Assembly (NCBI GenBank): GCA_023052935.1
Contig: CM041297.1
Span: 6,066,280 to 6,130,279, forward strand
Origin: Piezodorus guildinii
Taxonomy: Eukaryota; Arthropoda; Insecta; Hemiptera; Pentatomidae
Length of the DNA: 64,000 nt
Direction of reading: 5' to 3'
The position numbers and the translations under genes were made by a program. This document shows positions 42,270 to 53,424 of the stretch, one piece after another; the first letter of the stretch is position 1; the number at the start of each line of letters is the position of its first letter. Below the pieces are notes generated by a model. The model ran no database searches and was not told the DNA's origin. It saw only the letters and a program-made list of their open reading frames with translations.

Positions 42270-42606
42270 TTCATTAAACAAATATATATATATATATATA
42301 TTTGAATGTTGTATTTGGTTTGCTTTATTTATATAAAACTGCATTTCCCTGCAATATTTACACAACATGGATATTATTTTCATATCTATAATAGTGAAAA
42401 AATGAGAATTATAAAATATTAGTATTCCAATTGTCCATCTATTATCTTTATCTATAAGCTGCATCAAAGTCAACAGTGAAACGTTCAAAGTATTTGTCAA
42501 TAACATTTTGTAAAATAAATATCCGACTGCACTAAACTACGGTTTGTTTATTCAGGGATAAATACAACTTTTAAAATAATTATATTGATATGTGATGTGC
42601 AAAGAA
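42270..42606. other. Unassigned AT-rich stretch
   Basis: (TA)n at 42283-42301, otherwise nothing recognised. Confidence 0.5.
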
Positions 42607-43393
42607 ATGGAAAAACACACTTTCACTTACCTCTAATGTTAAAATATAGTATTTATTTTTTTAAATGACCCCTGAGTCCTAATGACCAAGTCCCGAAAAA
42701 AAGGTCTTTGTGTCTTTGTGTGTGTGGTAAGTCAAGCACAAAAATGAAAAGTTGAACGGAATTAAAATTTCATATTTAAGAAAACTATACGCCCGAGATA
42801 TTACAGCAACTTTTACATTAAAATTCGCTAACCAGAAGTGCCACTTTATACCTTGCATTTTACACCTTTTTACGATTTTCTCAAAAACGGCTTTAAAGAT
42901 TTTGATTAAACTCGCTATATCGATGTAAAATTTAGTGGGCTTTAATATCATGTAAGTTTAATTCTGACTTTCTTCCTCTACGTACCTTTAATTTTGTAGA
43001 ATCTATAAAAATAACCATACCATCTTGCTATCATTGATGAAAACAGGTAAGTATAGAAGATGAACGAATTCGAAACCCAAAATAAAAGAGAAAACTGAAA
43101 ACATATTTTTTTAATACATTTTTTGTTTTTTAACTTAAGAACAGTAATATAGATGTATAATATACCGATGAAATGCTAAAGATTTTTGAAAAAATATTAT
43201 CTTTTGCATACTATTGTAAAAGTTAAAGGAGAGTAATAAAAATATAATAATATATTAGATTATTTAATAAAACTCTTGTAAATAAATCTTTAACATTCTA
43301 TTTTCGCTTATAAATTTGTTTTAAAATTCTTGAATTGATATGAATAATAGAGGTAAGTGATAATCGTGTTTTGTCCGCACCAGATTTTTTTCT
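42607..43393 (-). mobile_element. Family H copy, 3' end rearranged
   Basis: Right-end motif CTTTCACTTACCTC at 42619, a deletion of the next blocks, then CCCTGAGTCCTAATGACC through to the left end GTGTTTTGTCCGCACCAGAT. Confidence 0.85.
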
Positions 43394-43394
43394 T

Positions 43395-43890
43395 CAAGTG
43401 ATCGTTATCTAAAGAATCTAATGTAAGCTTTTTAAACTGTTTTTATTTAAAAACGCTGTAAATTATTACAAAATGTTTATTATTTCTAAATTACTATATT
43501 ACTTTATAACTGTTTATATGATTACTCCTCTATCTTAAAAAATAACCGAGTTTTGGTGGAATTACATCTATTATAATTTGTGACTTGAATATATAGATCA
43601 ACTTTTTTTTGTGTGGGTTTTCTCTAAATCTAGTATTCTATACAAACTTTTCTCTATCTTCAAGAATAACTGAGTTATGGGCGTATTTATGAGTAAAATT
43701 TCAATTTATTTTTCTTATTTTTTTAAAATAATTGTTCGCGTTTTTTTTTGTTTGTTAAAAGGCACTACTAAATTGTTTCTCTATCTTAGAAAATAACCGA
43801 GCTACAAATGTATATATTTGGAAGATTTCAAGATTTTTTTTTTTTTTTTTTTAACTCTCTACACGTTTATCTCTATCTTCAAAATTAACT
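43395..43890. other. Repeat-like AT-rich stretch
   Basis: Contains the recurring phrase CTCTATCTTNAAAAATAACNGAG three times (about 43530, 43655, 43780), a degenerate internal repetition that continues into family 4. Confidence 0.5.
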
Positions 43891-44935
43891 GATTTATTCA
43901 ATTAAATCACTTTTAATCGGCCGTAATTTTAAAAATAACCAGCTGATATCAACAACTAGGTGTTACGATCATCGTTGCATGCTGTAGTATTTTTGTAGCA
44001 AATTAAAAAAAAAAAAAATAATGGTCCAGTAGTTTCGGAGCAATGCCGCGGACGGCGCACAGTGGACAAAATCACAAATTTAGGTGGACAAAAGTCAAGT
44101 CAAAAGTTTGGAATTTTCTAGTGCTTCACCTTTTTATTATTATTTGGCAACACCCTTAATATTAATATTTCCTCGCCATACCGTGTTTACAAATAAATCT
44201 TAAATGAGTGAATCATTCCTGTTCACACAAAAGCCTAATAACCAGCAGTGGGATTATCTTTATTTGTTGGTCATTTATCGTGTTCAAGGTGTGTTTAGCG
44301 CAAAGTATTTTTTGCTTTTATTTGAACAATGGACATTGCTGAGACAGGTAAAAAATTAAATTTCCAAAATCGTTACTGAATATACATTGCAATCTCACCT
44401 GTAGAGTTAATTTAGCAGTTTGTAAATGTATGCCTTTATTCAATAACGAAAAACTATATAGCCCCCAAGTTACCCCAAGGATTTGGTTGAAGGATATGTT
44501 TCATCAATCCTTCTAGTCTTTAGATATTACAATTTTTGCGTTTGGGTGATAAATAATTTTTTTCAGACACAACACTCCGAATCAGAGTTTTACAATCTAT
44601 AATTTCAAGAATTTCTTAATCATATAAAAATACATATATTAGCATATTTTAGCAAATCCGGGCCATAATTAGATTTTTTGTATGATTTTTTCCGTATTCT
44701 GGGACTCAGACGTGAAAAATATAGGGAAGTTTTAGATTTTAGATAAATTTGATGTTCGACCACTGTGCGCTCGCCAATCGTGTTAAACAATTAATTAGTT
44801 TTATAATTTTTTTAATAATTTTTTCCTCTAATATGGGACCTCAAGGTTAAATATAGACGTTTCAGAATTTGTTCACCTAAATCGGTCATATTGCCCACTG
44901 TGCGGCGTACGGTGGACAAAAGATTTTTTTTTTTT
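43890..44935 (+). repeat. Repeat family 4 copy, split by a Transib-type element
   Basis: Family 4 blocks (ATAACCAGCTGATATCAAC, GGTCCAGTAGTTTCGGAG) run to 44057 and resume at 44903 with CGGCGTACGGTGGACAAAAG. The inverted copy at 49.85-50.02 kb shows the uninterrupted version. Confidence 0.7.
44058..44902. mobile_element. Transib-type DNA transposon, non-autonomous
   Basis: 845 bp. It begins CACAGTGGACAAAATCAC and its right end read inward begins CACAGTGGGCAATATGAC. The two ends match over about 38 bp, with ATTTAGGTG at the same spacing. It is flanked by a 5-bp duplication CGGCG (44053-44057 and 44903-44907). A terminal CACAGTG-type heptamer with a GC-rich 5-bp target duplication is the hallmark of Transib, relatives of RAG1. 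No transposase frame. Confidence 0.8.
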
Positions 44936-45424
44936 ATCGTCAAAATTTATTTATTTTGAGGTGGAGGAGGTAATTTTCCTTTTTTTTATTCAAAATAATA
45001 CACCATAAAAGCAAAACCATTCCAAGATATTCTGGATATGTTGATACAACAATACGCAGTTGACTAAACATCTCGAACAAAAACGTACAAACTTTCCCGG
45101 TTTTTGCTTGAAGAAGTACACCATTGAGTAAAAGAAAAAAAAAAAAAAAAAAAAAAATCGTCGTGAAAATAAATTAAGCCCGAGACACCGTTAAGTTTGA
45201 GTGCCTTGACAAAAAGTACGACAGCCGAAAACCGAAGCCACATCACGATAAAGATAAGGAAGTGGATAGTGTGGGAACCACATGGTAGGGTCACCGCTGT
45301 ATATCCATATCTAAATATATTATCTTTCTGTAAACATTTATGTAATACATTAGCATCGCTAACTAAAGGGCTGTCGATTTCATAAATGATTATCGCCAAG
45401 TAGGTCTGAATAGGCATCAATACG
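44936..45424. other. Unassigned stretch with coding-like patch
   Basis: Minus-strand frame 45064-45420 (118 codons) includes a poly-Phe run from a 23-A tract, so its end is artificial. The part at 45170-45330 is GC-richer and open in two minus-strand frames. No family recognised. Confidence 0.3.
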
Positions 45425-45560
45425 TTACTTATATATTTAACGTCACTTTATGCTACTGTAGCTCATCGGACGATGCTACAGTGAGAGCCCTAAATTTTGC
45501 ATATCCAGGTTTAATTAGGGTAGGGATAACGAGTGCCTGACATCTAATTTTCCGAGTAAT
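45425..45560 (-). mobile_element. SINE-A tail fragment
   Basis: Tail and the first third of the body only, to ACGAGTGCCTGACATC. Confidence 0.8.
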
Positions 45561-45769
45561 AAAGAATTTTCCCTCAAATGGACTTAAAAGGCTACTTTAG
45601 TAATACATTTCGCATTTTTCTCAAATAAAGAATCTACCGTATTATACGTTTTTTTATTTGTTTTTTTTTAAATTAATTTATTTATTTTATTTTTTCCTAT
45701 TATTATTATTATTGTTTACACTTCATTATACAGTTTAACCTAAAATTTAATTTTATTTATTTATTACTT

Positions 45770-46478
45770 TCACTTACTATATATAGTTAACTAATTCTTT
45801 AAACTATTAAAGAATTAATTAAATTGAATTTCTATAGAAACATGTGTTTTATTAAAAAATCTATTATATTATTATCTAAAATAATCAGTTAGTTTTATGT
45901 TCATTTCATCACTCTCTATTAACTTTTAAAAGCTTGTGTATGAGATAATATATTTTCTAAAATCTTTAGCGTTTCTTCAATTTATCATTTACCAGTTTTT
46001 CATCAGCATTAACAAGATAATCTAGTTATTTTTATTGAATCAACAAAATTAAAGGTACTTTAAAATATCGGCATTTAAGCCCTGTCAGACCATTTTTATC
46101 CAAATAAAACCTACATGATGTTAAAGCCCATTAAATTTTACATCGATATAGCGAGTTTAATCAAAATCGTTGGAACTGTTTTTGAGAAAATCGAAAAAAG
46201 GTGCAAAATGCATGGTATAAAGTGCCTCTTCTGGTAAGCTCATTTTGATGAAAAAGGTTTTGTAACGTCTCAGGCGTACATTTGTCTTAAATATAAAAAT
46301 TCAGTTTCATAGGACCTACCGTTTCCGCCCGGGAATTACCACACACACACAGACCTTTTTGCGGGACTTGGTTATTTGGACTCAGGGGACCCTAAAATGT
46401 GTATTTCCGTTGAAAACTGGAATTCGAAAATTATCAAGATCGCAATACTTTCCCTTACTATATATAGTAAGTGAAAGT
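45770..46478 (+). mobile_element. Family H copy, left end rearranged
   Basis: Starts with CTTTCACTTACTATATATAG, a right-end palindrome in reverse, fused to the normal 5' region, so both termini carry palindrome ends. Right end intact (ACTATATATAGTAAGTGAAAG). Confidence 0.85.
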
Positions 46479-47037
46479 AAAAAAAGAAAAGCAATATATC
46501 ATGAAAAACGTATGTCCATAAAGTTTTACATCGGTACTGGACTTTCAGTCGGTCAATTTCAGTTTAAAAATTGCTGTAACATCTCGGGCGTATAGTTGTC
46601 TGAAACATGAAATTTTTATTTTTACTTACCTATATATGAAATATATAGTAAGGGAAAGTATTGCGATCGTGAAAATTTTTGAATTCCAGTTTTCAACGGA
46701 AATACACGTTTTATGGTTCCCTGAGTCCAAATAACCAAGTTCCGCACAAAAATGAAAAGAGCTACGAAAATGTAATTTCATATTTGAGACACCTATACGC
46801 CCGAGATATAAAAGCGACTTTTTCATTATAATCGGCTATCAAGAAGGGCCACTTCATAGCATAAATTTCGCACGTTTTTACGAATTTCTCAAAAACGGAT
46901 TTAATGATTTTGTTAAACTCGCTATATAGAAGTAAAAAATTAATGGCTTTTAATATCATTTAGATTTCATACTGATTGAAATAGTCTGACAGGGCTGAAA
47001 TGCCGATATTTTGAATTTTCTTCCTCTAAACTACCTT

Positions 47038-47847
47038 TCACCTGTTTTGTTTAATATAGCTTTAGAATATGTCATAGAAAAGGTGATGTGTACCGAGAAA
47101 GGTCTAAATATGGGTGACAAGATTCCGGTTTTGGGTTATGCCGATCATTTGGTACTGCTAGGTGAAGACACAGAAACCATACAACTCAATACAAGTGTGT
47201 TAATTAATACCGGTAAATAAATAGGACTCGAATTGAATACCAATAAGACGAAATATATGATTAGTAGCAGAAACGGTGGCGATCTTGATGATATTAATAT
47301 ATCAGGGCATACTTTTGAACACGTAGAGAAATTCAAGTATTTAGGTTCAATGATAACAAGAAAAAATGAACTCCAGAAAGAAATGAAGTCCCGGTTAAAG
47401 GTGAGAAATGCGTGTTATTATTCAGTTGCTAAATTACTTAACTCGCGGCTTCTGTCTAAAAACTTAAAGGTTAGAATTTATAAAACTATTATTCTTCCAA
47501 CTGTTCTTTACGGATGTGAAACGTGGCCGCTTACTTTGAAGGATGAACAACGGCTTACGGTTTTCGAAAATAAGGCACTGCGCAAAATATTTGGTCCGAA
47601 GAGAGATGAGGTCAATGGGGAGTTTAGAAGGTTGCACAACGCGGAATTGCGGAACTTGTATCCTGTGATTATAATTGAGTTGATAGCGTCGCGTAGACTC
47701 AAATGGGCGAGTAAAGTTGTTGGGCTCGGTGAGGAACGGATTCCGAGAAAGTTGGTATTTGCTGATCCGACTGGTAGGCGTCCGAAAGGTAGACCGAAGC
47801 GTCGATGGAAGGATTGCGTTAAAGCTGATCTTGGAAGCTTGGGCTAG
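47038..47847 (+). pseudogene. RTE-like LINE ORF2 C-terminal half, nearly intact
   Basis: One frame runs from the truncation point, SPVLFNIALEYVIEKVM (RT motif before the palm Asp), to TAG at 47845. A single TAA at 47218-47220 interrupts it, splitting the products at 47217 and 47221. The palm motif is YADH (about 47137-47148) instead of YADD, so a catalytic Asp is lost. After it come the thumb (KYLGSMITRKNELQKEMKS), the LYGCETWPLTLKDEQRL block, and the basic tail RRPKGRPKRRWKDCVKADLG. The assignment to RTE-like LINEs is from general familiarity with this C-terminus; no search was run. Confidence 0.8.
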
Positions 47848-47939
47848 AACGGAGAACATTGGAAGAGTCTGTGTAGACGGAATATGGTGGTATCGGCATC
47901 GAACCTTCGGGTTCGGTAAGCCTATTATTATTATTATTG
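47038..47939 (+). mobile_element. RTE-like LINE, 5' truncated
   Basis: 902 bp, flanked by AACTACCTT (47029-47037 and 47940-47948). It ends in a short ATT microsatellite (about 47923-47938), the 3' tail type of RTE-like LINEs, not poly-A. Best-preserved member of the copies at 9.0, 29.6 and 37.3 kb. Confidence 0.85.
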
Positions 47940-48372
47940 AACTACCTTTAATTTTGTACATTCTAAAAGATTTACCATATCATCTTAATGGCATTGAGGA
48001 AGAATAGCTAAAATTGGACGAATTTGATGACCAGTGAAAGGAAATATGAGCAAAATTATTTTTTATGTAATTTTTGGTAATAAGAACAGTAATACAGACG
48101 TATAATATACCGTTGGAAAGAGAAATATTTTACCAAAAATATTATCTGACACAAAAAGTTGTAGAACGTAATATAAAGTGGCGAATGGGGAATAAACTTA
48201 TTACTGATTAACTATTTATTATAGATACATTATATTTAATCTAAATAATATGTTTCCAACGAAAATGAAATTACGTTTTATTTAAATCAACTGAAAATAT
48301 TTTTTAAATTGAAGTATAGTTAATAGTATTTAAATTAATTTTAACAGTCGTGTTTTGCCGGCACTAGATTTT

Positions 48373-48505
48373 CGTTTTAGTGCTAGGCTTACTTTACAGA
48401 CCTTTTTGCTGGTCTTAGTCATTTAAACTTAGGATACCGTAAAGCGTGAGTTTTCAGTGAAAACTCGAATTAGTATATATTTCATATATACAGGTAATTG
48501 GAAGA
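48373..48505 (+). mobile_element. Family H 3' fragment, diverged
   Basis: AGACCTTTTTGCTGGTCTTA to ATATTTCATATATACAGGTAA, joined back to back with the previous copy's left end. Confidence 0.7.
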
Positions 48506-48544
48506 AAAAAATGGTTCCTTAGAGAAAAATATTTTTAAAAATTA

Positions 48545-49418
48545 TATACCTTCTTGAAAATTTTCGACTTCCAGTTTTCAACGGAAATACACGTTTTAGG
48601 GTCCCCTGAGTCCAAAAAACCAAGTTCCGCAAAAAGGTCTGTGTGTGTGTGTGTGTGTGTGTGTGGTAACTCCCGGGTGGAAACGGCAAGTCCTATAAAC
48701 TGAAATTTCATATTTAAGAACTATACGCCCGAGACGTTACAAAACTTTTTTTTATCAAAATGAGCTAACCAGAAGAGGCACTTTATAATGCATTTTGCAC
48801 CTTTTATCAATTTTCTCAAAAACGGGTCAGACGATTTGAGAAACTCGCTATATCGATGTAAAATTTAATAGGCTTTAATATCATGTAGGTTTTATTCTGA
48901 TTAAAATGGTCTGGCAGGGCTTAAATGCCGATATTTTAAATTTTCTTTCCCTAAAGTACCTTAAATTTGTAGATTCAATAAAAATAACTATATTATCTTG
49001 TTGCCACTGATGAAAAACAGGTAAATATATAAATTCGATACCCAACTAAAGGAGAAAAAAGAAAAAATACTTTTTTAATGCAATTTTTCGTTTTTGAACA
49101 TATGAGCAGTAATATACATGTATGATATACCGTCGATAAGCTAAAGATTTTAGAAAACATATTATCTCATACACAAGCTTTTAAAAGTTAATAGAGAGTG
49201 ATGAAATGAACATAAATCTAACTGATTATTTTAGATAATAATATAATAGATTTTTTAATAAAACAAATGTTTCTATATAAATTCAATTTAATTAATTCCT
49301 TAATAGTTTCACGTATTTTTATCTCTAACTGTTTTTGAAAATTCTTTCATTGATTTTAAAAATGAAGGTAAGTGAAAATCGTGTGTTGATTTTCCCGCAC
49401 TAGATTTTTAAAAAAAAT
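48545..49418 (-). mobile_element. Family H, near complete
   Basis: All blocks present, with a (TG)n tract at 48641-48664. Left end has a 5-bp insertion (GTGTGTTGATTTTCCCGCAC). Confidence 0.9.
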
Positions 49419-49744
49419 AATCTCCTACAGTCTAAATTTTCTTAAAGAAGAAAAATGTCTTATATGAATGAAGTTGGTTTATAAGAATTCAGTTAAATAA
49501 TTGTGGAAATATGTTGCGTGTTGGAAGCTGATAAGATTTCTAATAGAATTTGCCCTAGCATTATGGATTTATCTTATCGTACTTTATCAGTTATTTGAGA
49601 ACATTTCACCAATATTTATTTAGATATAAACATCCTCGAACGCAGGTTCTCTGCTTTTGGCAATTTGATACTCCTAAATAAAATATATAATTAAGACAAA
49701 CCTACCTAAAATTGAGGTATTAATTTCAATTTTTAGTTTATTAT
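49419..49744. other. Unassigned AT-rich stretch
   Basis: Nothing recognised. Confidence 0.5.
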
Positions 49745-50040
49745 TTTCAATAATCAACCTTTGTAATCGACCAAAAAAAACAAATTCTCAAAATTTGAGG
49801 TTTACGTTTCAAGATGCGTATAATCCGAATAACGAATAAAAAAAAAAGGTTTGTCCGCCGTCCGCGGCATTTCTCCGAAACTACTGGACCAATTTTTTTA
49901 AAATTCGCCACAAAAATACTAGTCCATTCAACGATGATTCTAACACCTAGACGTTGATATCAGCTGGTTAGTTTTAAAATGGCGGCCGATTAAAAGGATT
50001 TTATTCAAGATATCAATTTTTTTTATAAATTTTTGAAGAT
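49745..50040 (-). repeat. Repeat family 4 copy
   Basis: Minus-strand copy: TTTTCAATAATCAACCTTTG, GTCCGCCGTCCGCGGCATTT, CTCCGAAACTACTGGACC, GTTGATATCAGCTGGTTAG. It provides the empty-site version of the Transib target. Confidence 0.7.
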
Positions 50041-50267
50041 AGAAAAAAAATTTATTAGTGTTTTTTAACCAAAAAAAAAAACGCTAATAATTATAATTTC
50101 TAAAAAATTAGAATTTTTTTTACATAAATAGGATCATAACTCAGTTATTTTTTACGATAGAGAAAATTATGTATAGAGTTTTAGAATCAGTAAAGCACGA
50201 TAAATAAAAAAATAAAATAAAATAAAGGAAAAATGAAAAAAATAAGAATAACTTGTATAAAGTTCAT

Positions 50268-50297
50268 TTTTCTATTCTATTCTATTCTATTCTATAA
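50268..50297. repeat. (TTCTA)n microsatellite
   Basis: Five to six TTCTA units next to the 5' edge of a truncated family H copy. Confidence 0.9.
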
Positions 50298-50558
50298 AGT
50301 GGTGCTTCTAATTATCTTATTTTGATGAAAAAGTTTCTATAACATCTCGGGCGTATATTTCTCTTAAATATTAAATTTCAGTTTTTCGTTTTCGGGAGTT
50401 ACCACACACATACAGAGACCTTTTTGCGGGGCTTGGTCATATGGACTCAGGGGACCCTAAAACGTTTATTTCCGTTGAAAACTGGAATTCGAAAATTTTA
50501 ACGATCGCAATACTTTTTAATTCTATATATTCCATATAAAGGTAAGTGAAAGTAAAAA
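50298..50558 (+). mobile_element. Family H 3' fragment
   Basis: From AAAGTGGTGCTTCTAATTAT to the right end ATAAAGGTAAGTGAAAGTA. Confidence 0.85.
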
Positions 50559-50582
50559 AGAAATTTAAAAAAGAAGTACTTT

Positions 50583-50805
50583 GTTTGTTTATTGATTTAA
50601 CGTCACTTTATGCTATAATGGCTAATCGGACGATCCTACAGTGGGAGTCCTAAATTTTGGGACAACCTTTTTACGTTCCCTCTGAAGGACGGTATAACTA
50701 AGGATTTTTACTTCCATTACAAAAACCTAGGTCCACCTGCGGGTTTGAATCCGTGACCTTTGGCATAGAAAGCTGTTATGCTAGTCACTATGCTATAGGT
50801 GGCCC
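50583..50805 (-). mobile_element. SINE-A copy, internally deleted
   Basis: The AGGATAGGGATCTTTAACG block is missing; tail and head (CTATGCTATAGGTGGCCC) are intact. Confidence 0.85.
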
Positions 50806-50883
50806 TAAGAAGTATTTTAAATAAGTTTAGATGGAAACATTTATTTTTCAATTAAATAACAATAATATAAATTATCTTTTTAA

Positions 50884-51212
50884 GCGTCACAAATAAGCTC
50901 ATCCATAAAGACCTAAGTGTTCCCTATGTAGCTGACTTGGCCCAGGTACCAGGTACCAGTCCTTTCATGACAAAATACATTCCCACTCTAACCCACTAGT
51001 TTCAATCCTTGCTTCCTCTATAATCCCTGATAATCCTCCGAGGCGTCTGAAAAGAAAATGGCCCCGAGACCTTCTAGTTTAGCATAGTCTTTGGGGAGCT
51101 GCCAATGGGTAGTATCCCTACATATGAATCATGCCAACTTATCTTGTATCACATTTACTAAATGTATTTTATTATACAGTTGTAAATACCAATAAATATA
51201 TCTTTTTTTAAT
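50884..51212 (+). mobile_element. Jockey-like LINE, very short 5'-truncated copy
   Basis: Encodes only the last about 65 codons (…TNKLIHKDLSVPYVADLA… PPRRLKRKWPRDLLV) with a small internal duplication of CAGGTACC, then the family 3' UTR and A/T tail. Confidence 0.85.
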
Positions 51213-51403
51213 TCATTTTTAAGGTTTAACAGATAGGTGAAAATTCGTGATAATTATCATACACTTTCACATATTTCCAATACTCAATTATTGTATTTTC
51301 AATAAAAAGTCATCATAGGTGGAAGGTTAGAGATCTTGTTTTGAAAGTTTTAGTGAAAATATTTGTTTTTCTGCTCTTTACTATACTATCAAGATAACCT
51401 TAC

Positions 51404-51585
51404 CCAATATACAGAATATAATATGGAACCGTTTGTAGAAACCCTTACTCCAGCCTGGATGGTAGAGAACTCCATTTGGAATTCAATACTTGAGCTTACT
51501 AAGCTGTACGGTGGCATTGCTGACTGGATTTCACGAATCATCACTTCAACCGAAGGTTGTCTCCACACCAGTTCCCGTTGTGTGT
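51404..51585 (-). other. Candidate internal exon of a minus-strand host gene
   Basis: Minus-strand segment of 182 bp between an acceptor-like CTATTATTCCTTGAAG and a donor TTGG/GTAAGGTT. After two bases it reads 60 codons with no stop and ends in phase 0: TQRELVWRQPSVEVMIREIQ, then SAMPPYSLVSSSIEFQMEFS, then TIQAGVRVSTNGSILYSVYW. The alternating hydrophobic pattern in the second half suggests beta strands. It is GC-richer than its surroundings and in no repeat family. The plus strand also has an 80-codon frame here, but it lacks splice signals. I do not recognise the protein. Confidence 0.45.
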
Positions 51586-51709
51586 CTTCAAGGAATAATA
51601 GATGATATTATTTGAAAAGTATATAAATTAAATCTAAAATATACACTTGGCAGAACTTTTTTAGAATCGGTCATTCTATATGAAATAAACTGCTATTGAA
51701 ATTTTTTAA

Positions 51710-51955
51710 ATTATTGGTGGAATAATCAGGAGTCAGTCTTTTTTTTAAATATTTTTAATTTTGCCAACGTTTCGGTTGAAGCTTGTGAGCCATCATCAGG
51801 GCATTACTGAGCCATGCCCAAGCATGGCAAGCAAGTTTATGCTTGGACATGGCTCAGTATTGCCCTGATGATGGCTCACAAGCTTCAACCGAAACTTTGG
51901 CAAAATTAAAAATATGTTAAAAAGAAAGACAGACTCCTTAGTATTCCACCTATAA
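51710..51955. mobile_element. Palindromic Penelope-like pLTR element with hammerhead-type cores
   Basis: About 245 bp, two inverted arms around a 13-bp centre. Each arm has CTGATGATGGCTCACAAGCT followed by TCAACCGAAAC. Thus CTGATGA and CGAAAC, the two conserved hammerhead ribozyme core strands, appear on both strands (plus 51865-51871 and 51890-51895; minus 51799-51793 and 51774-51769). The ACGTTTCGG phrase is shared with the Penelope ends at 32.6 and 35.4 kb. Confidence 0.65.
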
Positions 51956-52077
51956 TAGTTTCTACAGTCGACTATACATCCTCAAAAAATGTTAAATAAT
52001 AATTTTCAAAGAAAAACACCTTTTAGGGTTCTCGGAGTCTATTTTCCGTGTTTGTTTGTGAACCCCAAAAGAAAAAA

Positions 52078-52748
52078 TCTGGTGCGTGTGTTACCCGAAT
52101 TTCATTTGCCTGGACTGTTAAAATCAAATTATTTCGTATAATACGGTACTTATCTTTAAATAAACAAAAATTACATTAAAAAACACTTTTGCTCTTTTCT
52201 CTGTCAGTTTATTATCAAATTCATTCAACTTAAGTATTAAAAGCAGTTTTTAATCAATATTAACAACATGAAATGGTTAATTTTTTCGAATGTACAAAAT
52301 TTAAGATACTTTAGAGGAAGAAAATTTAAACTATCGGCATTTAAGCTCTGTCAGACTATTTCAATGAGAATGAAACCTACATGATATTAAAGTCCATTAA
52401 ATTTTACATCGATATAGCGAGTTTAATCAAAATCGTTGGAGCCGTTTTTATAAAATAGTAAAAACGGGCATGGTATAAAGTAGCTCTTTTGTTAAGCTGA
52501 TTTTGATGAAAAAGTTGCTGTAACATCTCGGGCGTATAGTTGTCTTAAATAAAAATTTTTAGTTTCATAGGACTTTTAGTTTTCGCCCGGTAGTTACCAG
52601 ACACACACACACAGACCTTTTTACGGGACTTGGTCATTTGGACTCAGGGGATCCTAAAACGTGTATTTGCGTTGAAAACTGGAATTCGAAAATGTTTGTT
52701 CGCAATACTTCCCCTTACTATATATTCCATATATCGGTAAGTGAAAGT
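52078..52748 (+). mobile_element. Family H copy, internally deleted
   Basis: Variant left end (TCTGGTGCGTGTGTTACCCG), a deletion of the early middle, then complete 3' blocks to ATATCGGTAAGTGAAAGTA. Confidence 0.85.
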
Positions 52749-52804
52749 AATAAGCTTGCTCTTTATTGCTTTATTTGGTTATTAAATGTATTCAACTTTT
52801 ATAT

Positions 52805-52960
52805 TAAGCTAATTTTTATCAATCCTAAAAAAAAATTTAAATATCGGTTTAACCCATGTCAAACTATTTCAACATAATGAAACTTAGCTTAGATATTAAA
52901 GTCTGTTAAATTTTACATGGGTATAGCGAGTTTTATCAAAATCCAGATTTAGTTTACAGT
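52805..52960 (+). mobile_element. Family H middle fragment
   Basis: AATATCGGTTTAACCCATGT to GTATAGCGAGTTTTATCAA. Confidence 0.7.
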
Positions 52961-53424
52961 TTTAAATTAAGCGGAAAACAGAAATAATTATTAAAAATTT
53001 TAGTTTATGAATTTATAACAACTTTCCGTTTCTTCGTCTTACGACTAACTTACTATTTGGTATCTAATGTTGGGTACTGTACTGAAGAATATAACTTGTA
53101 CAATACTTTAACAGTGGCAACACTGAATCACCATAAACTCCCTCATCACAATATTACAGATCACATATATTCATATGATTATGGCAGTATCTATTAATTT
53201 TTACAACTTATTTTGTTGCACATCAACACTTTGAAAATCTTGCATTTTCCGATGGTTTATCATATGGCTATATTACTACTTAAAATTAATAATTTTTTTG
53301 AGACCTTGATTACAGAAAATATAATATTCTTTTCTTAAAAAAAAAACATAATTCTAATATATTTTACTTATAAATCTTCAGGAATGCATGCCTAAATGAT
53401 GATTCGGGTCTGGGGTTTGAATGG
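52961..53424. other. Unassigned AT-rich stretch
   Basis: Nothing recognised. Confidence 0.5.

Larger units (their letters stand above)
46617..48372 (-). mobile_element. Family H copy split by an RTE-like LINE
   Basis: 3' half 46617-47037, LINE, then 5' half 47940-48372 ending GTCGTGTTTTGCCGGCACTA. The split duplicates AACTACCTT. Confidence 0.85.

Noticed and set aside
45064..45420. A 118-codon minus-strand membrane-like protein
   Set aside because: Its poly-Phe run comes from a homopolymer, and the hydrophobic part is also open in another frame; no signal of selection can be seen.
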